A stretch of 6,339 nucleotides of DNA. Origin: Phycisphaerales bacterium. GTDB taxonomy: Bacteria; Planctomycetota; Phycisphaerae; Sedimentisphaerales; Anaerobacaceae. The stretch is from contig DQCG01000319.1 of NCBI GenBank assembly GCA_003533825.1, positions 1-6,339 on the forward strand, given 5' to 3'. Shown here in pieces: positions 1-5,706 of the stretch (position 1 is the stretch's first letter; each line of letters opens with the position of its first letter). The notes below the pieces were generated by a model. It was not told the DNA's origin. It was given only the letters and a program-made list of their open reading frames with translations, and ran no database searches. The translations under genes and the position numbers were made by a program.

Positions 1-31
1 AAATGAATCGTCGTCTATAAGAAGCAGAGTC

Positions 32-973
32 ATGATGTGCGGGGCGAGAAAATTTGGCCGGTTGTGCAAGAAAATTGCCGGCCGGCAAAGCGGATTTTTG
101 GCGGGGCGAGTTAGAAGAAATATCTCTCACTGCGCTGGATTTACACTTATCGAACTTCTGGTGGTGATTGCTGTGATTGCGCTGTTGCTGGCGTTGCTCA
201 TACCGGTGCTGCACAGTGCAAGAGAGCAGGGCCAGCGCGTGGTCTGTTTGAGCAATCTGAAACAGCTTACCTTGGCATGGATCGCCTACGCTGAAGAACA
301 CGATGCTAAGATCGCCTGTGGCAGCCCATACGGTGGCCGAAGTGGTAGTATTTACCGGGAGGGCTGGGCAGGTAGGGCCTTTCTTCCCGAAAACAGCCGC
401 ACACGCGCCGAACTGATAGCGCACGCTGATAAAGGCTCGCTCTGGCCGTGGATCAAAAACGTCGATATTTATCGATGTCCCCGTGGTCGCGTGGGACACG
501 TCCTAACATATTCCACTGTCCCCGCTGTAAACGGCTCTCTTGTGGATGGCACCTACTTGCAGGATTCCGGGGGATCCTCTCCGCCGATAGGTATACGCGT
601 CGGCAGTACGTTCCTACGGTTGACCAGACTCACCGAGATCGTGAGTCCGGGTGCTGGCCAGCGCGCTGTCTTTGTCGATGAGGGCCAGGCACGTGCGTTC
701 AACACCAGTTTCAAAGTCGAGTATCTGTACGCGAGGTGGATTAGTGATTGCCCTCCACCGATACACCATAACGATGGTGTGACGCTCTCGATGGCCGATG
801 GTCACGCCGAGTACTGGAAATGGAAAGGCAGTGAGACCGTAAACATGCCCCGTATGATCACGCCGAGGAATTTTGAAATACTGGGAGAACATTTCTGCGA
901 GCCCCAGACCAAGGATGGCCTTTACGACCTGCAAAGGCTGCAAAAGGCAACCTGGGGCAGGTTTGGATATTAA
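32..973 (+). CDS. Prepilin-type (pseudopilin-like) protein with H-X9-DG C-terminal motif
   Basis: A 313-residue protein with a class III (prepilin) signal. A basic 36-residue leader ends in A35-G36, the predicted prepilin peptidase cut is before F37, E41 is the conserved +5 glutamate, and a strongly hydrophobic helix follows (about residues 37-60). After the helix comes the conserved amphipathic stretch with SNLKQL. Near the C terminus H246, D256 and G257 form an exact H-X9-DG motif (positions 767-802), the signature of a large planctomycete/verrucomicrobial prepilin-like family. Such proteins are expected to be inner-membrane anchored, then processed and perhaps assembled by type II secretion or type IV pilus-like machinery; the specific role is unknown. 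The leader is long for a prepilin. The reading frame is open to the left window edge, so the start at the ATG-ATG pair (32/35) is a choice, supported only by a weak purine-rich stretch just upstream. The next gene begins 17 bp downstream on the same strand, so the two are probably co-transcribed. Confidence 0.88.
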   Translation: MMCGARKFGRLCKKIAGRQSGFLAGRVRRNISHCAGFTLIELLVVIAVIALLLALLIPVLHSAREQGQRVVCLSNLKQLTLAWIAYAEEHDAKIACGSPYGGRSGSIYREGWAGRAFLPENSRTRAELIAHADKGSLWPWIKNVDIYRCPRGRVGHVLTYSTVPAVNGSLVDGTYLQDSGGSSPPIGIRVGSTFLRLTRLTEIVSPGAGQRAVFVDEGQARAFNTSFKVEYLYARWISDCPPPIHHNDGVTLSMADGHAEYWKWKGSETVNMPRMITPRNFEILGEHFCEPQTKDGLYDLQRLQKATWGRFGY

Positions 974-977
974 TCAG

Positions 978-984
978 AAGGTGG
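978..984 (+). promoter_or_regulatory. Shine-Dalgarno site of the second prepilin-like gene
   Basis: AAGGTGG, one mismatch from AAGGAGG, lies 6 bases before the ATG at 991. It favours that start over the in-frame ATG at 1018, which has only a poor purine stretch upstream. Confidence 0.6.
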
Positions 985-990
985 ACCGTA

Positions 991-1809
991 ATGCTAAAAA
1001 AAGCAGAAGAATCCGCCATGTGGAAAGTCAAAGGCTTTACGTTAATCGAGCTGTTGGTGGTGATTAGCATTGTCGCTCTGCTAATGGCGATTCTTTTGCC
1101 GGTACTGCAAATAGTCCGAAAGCAGGCAATGGCAGTTGTCTGTAAGGCAAATCTCAAGCAGTGGGGAACCATATTGGTGTTGTACGTGGAAGACAATGAG
1201 GGCGGGATCCCCGATAGTTCAATTGTGTGGTTTTTTCGGGGTTCGTGGCTGCCGGATGGCGATCCCAACAAACCTCCCGTATTTCACAAACTAAATACCA
1301 AAGACATCGCCTGTTGCCCTATGGCTATAAGGGTCCGGAATGAACTCGGATTTGGCCGTCACTATAATTCAAGCGAAGGTTGGGAGATGAGATGTAGACC
1401 AGGCTCAGTCTTTAAGGCATGGGAGATTGTAAGCCCTTCACCACGTTTTATAGGAAGCTACGGCCTTAACAACGAATTGGTTAAAGAGAATGGGAATATA
1501 TATTTTACCAGAGCACAGGCTAACAAACCGGTGATTCTCGATGGCGTATTTTGGCAAGGTCGACACAACAACAACAAGGAGCCGCCACATTTCGAGCCAT
1601 TAGGTGGAGAAGAGGACTTTTGCATAAACAGGCACAACGGAAACATCAACGGTTTATTCATGGATTGGTCGGTTAGGAGAATCGGTCTTAAGGAGCTATG
1701 GACACTGAAATGGAACGACCGATCTGACACGACCGGCCCTTGGACCAGGGCCGGCGGCGTGCAGCCCGAAGACTGGCCGGAGTGGATGAGAGGATTTAAG
1801 GATTATTAA
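991..1809 (+). CDS. Prepilin-type (pseudopilin-like) protein with degenerate H-X9-DW motif
   Basis: A 272-residue protein. Its 15-residue leader ends in K14-G15, the predicted prepilin peptidase cut is before F16, and E20 is the +5 glutamate. The hydrophobic helix covers about residues 16-38, followed by the family's ANLKQWG stretch. The usual C-terminal H-X9-DG signature is altered: H215 and D225 are spaced correctly but the glycine is W226, giving H-X9-DW. The C-terminal tail, rich in W, K and D and ending in FKDY, is a recognisable feature of one Phycisphaerae subfamily as far as I recall it. The protein is likely an inner-membrane pseudopilin; substrate and partner are unknown. It is homologous in architecture to the gene just upstream and probably sits in its operon. 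A 180-base sample (1381-1560) is about 44% GC by hand count. The 991 start is supported by the AAGGTGG site. Confidence 0.88.
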   Translation: MLKKAEESAMWKVKGFTLIELLVVISIVALLMAILLPVLQIVRKQAMAVVCKANLKQWGTILVLYVEDNEGGIPDSSIVWFFRGSWLPDGDPNKPPVFHKLNTKDIACCPMAIRVRNELGFGRHYNSSEGWEMRCRPGSVFKAWEIVSPSPRFIGSYGLNNELVKENGNIYFTRAQANKPVILDGVFWQGRHNNNKEPPHFEPLGGEEDFCINRHNGNINGLFMDWSVRRIGLKELWTLKWNDRSDTTGPWTRAGGVQPEDWPEWMRGFKDY

Positions 1810-1843
1810 AAACTGCATTTCCCTGGGGAAGCCTAATGGCGGG

Positions 1844-1870
1844 GCAGCTCGTGCCTAAGGTACAAGCTGC
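1844..1870. terminator. Intergenic hairpin between convergent genes (possible bidirectional terminator)
   Basis: A 12-bp stem, GCAGCTCGTGCC against GGTACAAGCTGC, closes a TAA triloop with one mismatch and one wobble pair in either strand's RNA. It lies 34 bp after the prepilin-like gene and about 80 bp after the stop of the oppositely oriented secreted-protein gene, a natural place for a shared terminator. No T-tract follows directly on either strand, so it would not be a classical intrinsic terminator. It could instead be an RNA 3'-end stabiliser or part of a repeat. Confidence 0.35.
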
Positions 1871-1951
1871 ACCATCCTACAGACCGGCTATGAATAACTG
1901 CTTTACAGTACGAAAATCTTTTTAAGGTTCTGGTTATCGGGAGTCCTTTAA

Positions 1952-4144
1952 TTAGATTTCGGGCATTTCTCTGCCGAGCTGTTTGTATGTTGCTTCGAGC
2001 GTTTCACGGAATCTGTTCCGCGGCATCCTTTCGACGTGGCCATCGAGGAACGCGGCATTGATCGTGTCCTTGCAGTATTTAGGATTTTCATAAATGATAA
2101 TCTGCCTGCCAGGTGATTTGTCTTTCATAGACTGGCCATTGACGTAGATATAGCAGGGTCCGTCGAAACCTTTGGGCTTCAGAGGCGATTCGAGAATTAT
2201 GGAATCTTTATAGTACTCTTTCGCCTGCTCGAAATTATCCGGCAGCTTTCCCTGATGGTCGTCGGCATACATGATGACCGATGTTCCTAACAGTTTCAAA
2301 TTCGACATGGATACAACATGTCGGGCCTGCTGGCGTGCCCGTGCGAGGGCCGGCATCAATATCCCGGCTCCTACGGCGCCGCCGGCCACCGCTCCGAGTG
2401 ACGGCTCGATCCCCGCCCCGCGGTAATGCGATCGCATTCCTTTTGCGTCGAGCCATGAATACTGACACGAAGGCCCCATATCCTCGGCGATATGCGACAG
2501 TTGCGGCAGGACAAACGGCAGTTTCAGGCCGGCGTTAGAAGCGAACATAGTTGCCATCGGCCAGAATTGCTGCAACGCCGTGGTTAACTGGATGAACTGA
2601 AGTTTCGAGTCGCCATATTTGAAAGATACCAGATTGCCGGGCAACTTGGCCGTTACCTTTCTGAATCCGTCCGTGCTGCGTATCGATTTTGTTCCTGAAT
2701 CGATCTGGTTAACGGCCGATGTGAGCGTCGCCGGATTAGAGCCGATAACGACTCGGTCACCCAGTATCGTCCAGCTTGGCATGACCTGGGCCATCGCCAG
2801 CGGCATTACCGCCCATGTATGGACGGTCCTTCCATCCTGAACCTGCGAGCTGACCTGGACCATGCCATCGCTTTGCTCTGTGGCGAACTTACCCAGTGCT
2901 GACATTGATTCAGTCCACAGCTTCGCATCCTTCAGTCCGGCGATAATTACGAATCCGCCCTGGGGTGACTGCATTGTTGCACCGCCGGGCAGAACGTAAG
3001 AAAGCATCGGCCCGCTGAGGCTTTCCAGCAGGCCCTGACGAATCTTGAAATTCAATTCCGCCTCAACTGCGGCGATTCCCTGCTCGACCTCGGCAAAATC
3101 ATCGCCGATGACCGTTCTGGCCGCCTTCATTATCGTATCGTACATTCCCGCTATGTCGCAGTTTACAGCCGTGGCGCTTATTGCGCAGGGATCGGCCATA
3201 TCGAACATTGAAAGATTTATTGGTTTAAGATTTGTGATCAGGCCGGTTCGCGGCTCCTGCATCTCAAGAAGGCAGTTACTCACTATATCCGGGCCGTCAA
3301 ATCCCACCCTTTCCGTGAAAGAGTTGACGTTATTCAGGCCCAGCTCCTTGATTACGGCTTCGACCGCTGCAAATACTTCCTCGCCCTCGCCGCCTTCCAT
3401 CCCTGCGATCAAACTTAAAATATTGAACATCTTGTCAAGGTTGACGTGAGCCACAAGTGCATCGCCGGTACCGGGGACATTTTTAAGATATACCGGTGAC
3501 GGCCTGCTAACGTTGCTTTGCAGATACTTAATGGCCAATCCATCGCCGTCGTTTATCGCAAAGACAAAATAATTACCAACCCAGCCCCAGTACCCGGGAA
3601 CGTCGCCGGGATCTCTCGGGCCGTGCATCTTAACCGAGCCGACCTCGATTTCGACGATATCGCCTTCATCGGCATACGACTCCAGCTTTGCCAGTGATGA
3701 TGCCATCTCCGCCTTGCGCGGCCCGGCATCCAGGATGGCGAAGCCGTAAATCGGCGGGCCCTGCGTGGTATCTTTTCGAGCGGCACCAATCACAAAAGGC
3801 CTTGCCAAAACCTGGTGAATGATACCCTCCGCTATTTCGAAGACATTAGCCTCTTTCAGTTCCGGCATTTCCTGTCCGGCTTTTGAAATGAGTTCTTTCT
3901 TTATGGATTCACGAAATGTCCGTACACCCTCATCGTTCCATACCCGGCCAATGATGGTTTTCTCAAACGCGGGTTTCAGGCTGTCGCCGCCGCTGGTGGC
4001 AACGAATCCCACTACGTTATCCGGCAGCGTATTTACCAGTTTTTCCGCCGGGGAACTTTGCGCGATAGCCGTGTTCGATTGAGCAAAATTGATTGAGAAA
4101 ATCAGCAAGGCGCAAATAAATAAAGTGTTTCGAGACCGAGTCAT
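1952..4144 (-). CDS. Large secreted DUF3352-like protein with internal C-terminal pseudopilin-like module
   Basis: A 730-residue exported protein of unknown function. Residues 1-29 look like a Sec signal peptide: R3 and R5, a hydrophobic LFICALLIF core, and cleavage likely after AIA. The long middle (about 35-570) resembles DUF3352-type proteins of planctomycetes. It has two related-looking segments where an aromatic/hydrophobic strand leads into a display-like motif (around residues 185 and 458-475, the latter ILGDRVVIGSNPATL). From about residue 582 the sequence changes to a glycine/alanine-rich hydrophobic stretch, then ILMPALARARQQAR and SNLKLLG, which match the body of the two prepilin-like proteins nearby but lack GFTLIE. 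The terminal motif is C691-X9-D701-G702, with cysteine in place of histidine. The start is firm: AAAGGAG lies 6 bases upstream. The family assignment is from memory of sequence style, so it is tentative; signal peptide and C-terminal module are clear. Confidence 0.85.
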   Translation of the reverse strand: MTRSRNTLFICALLIFSINFAQSNTAIAQSSPAEKLVNTLPDNVVGFVATSGGDSLKPAFEKTIIGRVWNDEGVRTFRESIKKELISKAGQEMPELKEANVFEIAEGIIHQVLARPFVIGAARKDTTQGPPIYGFAILDAGPRKAEMASSLAKLESYADEGDIVEIEVGSVKMHGPRDPGDVPGYWGWVGNYFVFAINDGDGLAIKYLQSNVSRPSPVYLKNVPGTGDALVAHVNLDKMFNILSLIAGMEGGEGEEVFAAVEAVIKELGLNNVNSFTERVGFDGPDIVSNCLLEMQEPRTGLITNLKPINLSMFDMADPCAISATAVNCDIAGMYDTIMKAARTVIGDDFAEVEQGIAAVEAELNFKIRQGLLESLSGPMLSYVLPGGATMQSPQGGFVIIAGLKDAKLWTESMSALGKFATEQSDGMVQVSSQVQDGRTVHTWAVMPLAMAQVMPSWTILGDRVVIGSNPATLTSAVNQIDSGTKSIRSTDGFRKVTAKLPGNLVSFKYGDSKLQFIQLTTALQQFWPMATMFASNAGLKLPFVLPQLSHIAEDMGPSCQYSWLDAKGMRSHYRGAGIEPSLGAVAGGAVGAGILMPALARARQQARHVVSMSNLKLLGTSVIMYADDHQGKLPDNFEQAKEYYKDSIILESPLKPKGFDGPCYIYVNGQSMKDKSPGRQIIIYENPKYCKDTINAAFLDGHVERMPRNRFRETLEATYKQLGREMPEI

Positions 4145-4150
4145 AACTGG

Positions 4151-4157
4151 CTCCTTT
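4151..4157 (-). promoter_or_regulatory. Shine-Dalgarno site of the secreted-protein gene
   Basis: Read on the minus strand this is AAAGGAG, 6 bases before the ATG at 4144. It is the best ribosome binding site in the window and fixes this start. Confidence 0.8.
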
Positions 4158-4187
4158 CAAATGTAAGGGGTTGAATTTTCGCTAAAT

Positions 4188-4203
4188 TACCAACTTGTTG
4201 GTA
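4188..4203. promoter_or_regulatory. Perfect 16-bp palindrome, candidate operator
   Basis: TACCAAC-TT-GTTGGTA is an inverted repeat with two perfect 7-base arms and a 2-base centre. It lies directly downstream of the predicted -10 box, overlapping the expected transcription start (about 4198) of the large secreted-protein gene. A dimeric repressor bound here would block initiation. A near copy of the left arm, TGCCAAC (6 of 7 bases), occurs exactly 40 bp away at 4228-4234 and overlaps the -35 box. No regulator gene is present in the window. Confidence 0.5.
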
Positions 4204-4204
4204 T

Positions 4205-4233
4205 ATATTAGTGTTTTCGATAAAAAATGCCAA
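4205..4233 (-). promoter_or_regulatory. Predicted sigma70-type promoter for the secreted-protein gene
   Basis: On the minus strand TTGGCA (4228-4233) and TAATAT (4205-4210) are separated by exactly 17 bases (4211-4227). These boxes are one and two mismatches from TTGACA and TATAAT. The surroundings are AT-rich. Initiation near 4198 would give a 5' leader of about 54 bases to the ATG at 4144. Confidence 0.55.
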
Positions 4234-4437
4234 CATTTTTCCATATAAATTTCAGGTAATGTGAGACAACCACAAAAAACAGATACAGAGGGAATTAAGC
4301 TGTAAATGCAAAGAAAATTCCGAATCTCGATTTTATTAGCTAATCCCTGTTATGGAAGCAGTATTTGTCATTCCCGCGGTAAGAGCCATCCCCATCCCCG
4401 CCTTGGGCGTGCCTTAGGCAGATAACAACAATCGGGA

Positions 4438-4484
4438 TGAGGCTGCCACCCATCAGGGTTGATGTAAATCGGGTGGCAGCCTCA
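4438..4484. repeat. 14-bp perfect inverted repeat with 19-base loop
   Basis: TGAGGCTGCCACCC (4438-4451) and GGGTGGCAGCCTCA (4471-4484) are exact reverse complements. The GC-rich stem would be very stable in RNA or as a cruciform. No T-tract follows on either strand, which argues against a simple intrinsic terminator. Confidence 0.85.
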
Positions 4485-4499
4485 AAGCCGCAGGCTTTG
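4483..4499. repeat. Short hairpin abutting the 14-bp inverted repeat
   Basis: CAAAGCC-GCA-GGCTTTG is a perfect 7-bp stem with a triloop. It shares its first two bases with the end of the larger stem, so both hairpins could nearly stack but compete at their junction. Confidence 0.75.
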
Positions 4500-4579
4500 G
4501 GGATGGTCAAAAATACAAGAGGTCGGCTAAACACGTACTTCGCAGGGGTGACATCGTCGGTTTTTTTCCGCAAGAGATA

Positions 4580-4900
4580 CTATACAGTAATCATAACACC
4601 CTCACGCCGGGCTATTTCGAGGATAGGACGACTCCCATCCGTCTCCCACTCCTGCTCGCCGCAGGGAATCGGCTCGATACGGCTGTCGGTGACAGTTGCC
4701 CGCCAGAGTGCTTTAACCAGCGAAATTTCACGCGAGCCATCGAACTCCGGAGCGATCACGACTAAATCTATGTCGCTATATTCATCGGATTTGCCCCGGA
4801 CATATGAACCAAACAATACAGCACGGCAGGCATGAATGCCAAAAGCTGGCAATGAAGCCAGATATTTCTTTATCGTTGCTATAATCGTGTCATCAACCAT
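4580..4900 (-). CDS. MNT-type nucleotidyltransferase, partner of the HEPN gene
   Basis: A 106-residue minimal nucleotidyltransferase of the polymerase-beta fold (NTP_transf_2). The catalytic signature is complete: G31-S32, then ten residues, then D43-I44-D45, i.e. GS-X10-DXD. E76 in RIEPI is the likely third metal ligand. The length is usual for stand-alone MNT proteins. In characterised MntA-HepT systems the MNT protein transfers AMP to the HEPN toxin and so neutralises it; that this protein does the same is inference. Its start lies inside the end of the HEPN gene (22-bp overlap), implying translational coupling and a joint function. The tail RREGVMITV, after the EG typical of this subfamily, appears complete. 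Other known roles of the fold (antibiotic adenylylation) are less likely for so short a protein beside HEPN. Confidence 0.85.
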   Translation of the reverse strand: MVDDTIIATIKKYLASLPAFGIHACRAVLFGSYVRGKSDEYSDIDLVVIAPEFDGSREISLVKALWRATVTDSRIEPIPCGEQEWETDGSRPILEIARREGVMITV

Positions 4901-5259
4901 ATTAACATTTTTTCCGCTCTCAGGATTTCTTTTTGCGTTAAGCCTGTATCAATCGGCACCGGCTTATCGTCATGATATCGACCTTCTAATTGATAGAGAT
5001 TGAACTCACGGAGAAACTCCAATTGATCCTGATTAAGGTTTAATTGTGCAAGTTTGGCAAGCCGGACCAGATTATGTATGCGAGGAGGAATGTCTTTTGT
5101 CTGCTTAGTCACGTGCGCCTTTAGAATCTTTTCAATAGCAAGATGCGCGAAGAACAAACTATGTCGCAAATGCCCTTTTTCCAACAGGGATTGAGCCGCG
5201 GCAAAGTCCTCGTCACTGCTCGTTCTCCAATATTCAATCTGTTTCGGAACATCAACCAT
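4879..5259 (-). CDS. HEPN domain protein (predicted RNase toxin or nucleotidyltransferase partner)
   Basis: A 126-residue, mainly helical protein matching the PF05168-type HEPN family. It begins with the YWRTSSDEDFAAAQSLL helix, then RHSLFFAHLAIEKILKA with R32 and H39 spaced as R-X6-H, which fits the HEPN catalytic pattern R-X4-6-H. IHNLVRLA (residues 61-68) and RYHDD (94-98) are further family landmarks. Many HEPN proteins are metal-independent RNases. In the MntA-HepT type, a tyrosine two residues after the histidine is AMPylated, but here the sequence is H-L-A, so that tyrosine is absent. The gene overlaps the following MNT gene by 22 bp and is 57 bp after the preceding one. Ribosome binding is weak (GGAA about 10 bases upstream). 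A 300-base sample (4921-5220) is about 44% GC. Whether it is toxic or only a structural partner cannot be told from sequence. Confidence 0.85.
   Translation of the reverse strand: MVDVPKQIEYWRTSSDEDFAAAQSLLEKGHLRHSLFFAHLAIEKILKAHVTKQTKDIPPRIHNLVRLAKLAQLNLNQDQLEFLREFNLYQLEGRYHDDKPVPIDTGLTQKEILRAEKMLIWLMTRL
4891..4905 (-). repeat. Start-region repeat, copy 2 (MNT gene after HEPN)
   Basis: On the minus strand TTAATATGGTTGATG includes the MNT start codon. It matches the HEPN start region (5250-5264) at 14 of 15 bases. Confidence 0.6.
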
Positions 5260-5264
5260 ACTAA
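5250..5264 (-). repeat. Start-region repeat, copy 1 (HEPN gene)
   Basis: On the minus strand TTAGTATGGTTGATG includes the HEPN start codon. It differs from 4891-4905 at one base. The upstream MNT gene shares only the first seven coding bases, ATGGTTG. Confidence 0.6.
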
Positions 5265-5336
5265 TTATTCCAATTTCACAAGCAAAATATCGCGGAAACG
5301 TTGTGCTAAGTCGACCTCATGATTCTGCTCGTTCAT
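5265..5336 (-). CDS. Possible 23-residue small ORF bridging the first MNT gene and HEPN
   Basis: An ATG at 5336 opens a 23-codon frame beginning MNEQNHEVDLAQ, continuing RFRDILLVKLE and ending TAA at 5265-5267, five bases before the HEPN ATG. It overlaps the 3' end of the upstream MNT gene by 20 bases in another frame. GGGAAAG lies 6 bases before the ATG and could serve as a ribosome site. Its charged/hydrophobic pattern suggests an amphipathic helix. It may be a leader peptide coupling HEPN translation to the upstream gene, or chance. I recognise no homologue. Confidence 0.3.
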   Translation of the reverse strand: MNEQNHEVDLAQRFRDILLVKLE

Positions 5337-5640
5337 AGAGAACTTTCCCGTATTTATCTGCAAAATAAACGATATTATTCACTACTGATCGCCACCGGGC
5401 GTATTCGTCCGGCGTCCTGACAACAATATCGAAGCTGCAAGGGACATCAGCTAACATACGCCTAACAGCACAATAACGTTCAGGTGGTGATAGAGATGTG
5501 TCCGCAATCACCAGCAGATCGACATCTGAATCTGTCGATGGTGTACCCTGGGCATGAGATCCAAACAATATCACACGTTCGGCTCCGATCTGGCGACCGA
5601 TCCGTTCCACGCACTCATTTATTTGACTCATTGCAACCAT
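5317..5640 (-). CDS. Second MNT-type nucleotidyltransferase, first gene of the HEPN module
   Basis: A 107-residue stand-alone nucleotidyltransferase. G27-S28, ten residues, then D39-V40-D41 give a complete GS-X10-DXD site, and D71 in FDIVV is the probable third metal ligand. The C-terminal KYGKVLYER is the common ending of one MNT subfamily, so the protein looks full length. It is clearly a different subfamily from the MNT gene after HEPN: outside the active-site motif the two share little, and its third carboxylate context is FDIVV rather than RIEPI. It is the first gene of the predicted operon, 57 bp before HEPN. Start choice is between M1 (5640) and M4 (5631); neither has a strong ribosome site, with only AGTGAG about 12 bases before the first. 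Its likely role is modification of the HEPN protein or another target, by analogy. Confidence 0.85.
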   Translation of the reverse strand: MVAMSQINECVERIGRQIGAERVILFGSHAQGTPSTDSDVDLLVIADTSLSPPERYCAVRRMLADVPCSFDIVVRTPDEYARWRSVVNNIVYFADKYGKVLYERAES

Positions 5641-5706
5641 TTATAATTTTCTCACTTTCTGCATCATTTCAGTTGAAACTGAGAATTTGTCCCTTTTGCT
5701 ACTTTC

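Larger units (their letters stand above)
4386..4506. repeat. Nested inverted-repeat complex, candidate dispersed palindromic element
   Basis: The outer arms are CCATCCCC, present twice in tandem at 4386-4393 and 4392-4399, against GGGGATGG at 4499-4506. Inside lie a perfect 14-bp inverted repeat (4438-4484) and a 7-bp stem with triloop (4483-4499). A near-palindrome GCCTTAGGC sits at 4411-4419. Such compact stem-loop clusters between genes are typical of REP/MITE-like dispersed elements. Only one copy is in the window, so that class is inferred, not shown. Alternatively it is a structured RNA or the 3' end of the MNT/HEPN transcript. Confidence 0.5.
4145..4579. other. 435-bp intergenic region
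   Basis: No convincing gene. The low-coordinate end holds the ribosome site, operator-like palindrome and promoter of the secreted-protein gene. Bases 4234-4385 are AT-rich with no structure I can name, apart from the string TGTCATTCCCGCGG near 4367-4380. Bases 4386-4506 hold a set of nested inverted repeats. Bases 4507-4579 are the downstream flank of the MNT/HEPN operon and contain a run of seven T on the plus strand (4561-4567), without a preceding stable stem that I can see. Confidence 0.7.

Noticed and set aside
3..20. Short ATG-to-TAA frame at the left edge
   Set aside because: Only five codons are visible; it could be the tail of an upstream gene, but nothing supports this.
1018..1020. 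Alternative start (MWKVKGFTLIE) for the second prepilin-like gene
   Set aside because: It gives a normal short leader, but the ATG at 991 has a much better ribosome site.
4555..4572. T-run on the plus strand as an intrinsic terminator
   Set aside because: No stable stem precedes it and no plus-strand gene ends here; for the minus-strand operon the run would read as A.
4340..4573. Minus-strand 77-codon ORF in the intergenic region
   Set aside because: It runs through the perfect inverted repeats, has no ribosome site and shows no recognisable domain; it is probably a spurious translation of the repeat.
4437..4835. Plus-strand 132-codon ORF
   Set aside because: It combines the repeat with the antisense of the well-supported MNT gene, so it is a shadow.
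5669..5682. Inverted repeat TCAGTT-GA-AACTGA ahead of the first MNT gene
   Set aside because: Short, AT-rich and with a 2-base centre; an autoregulatory operator is conceivable but chance is as likely.
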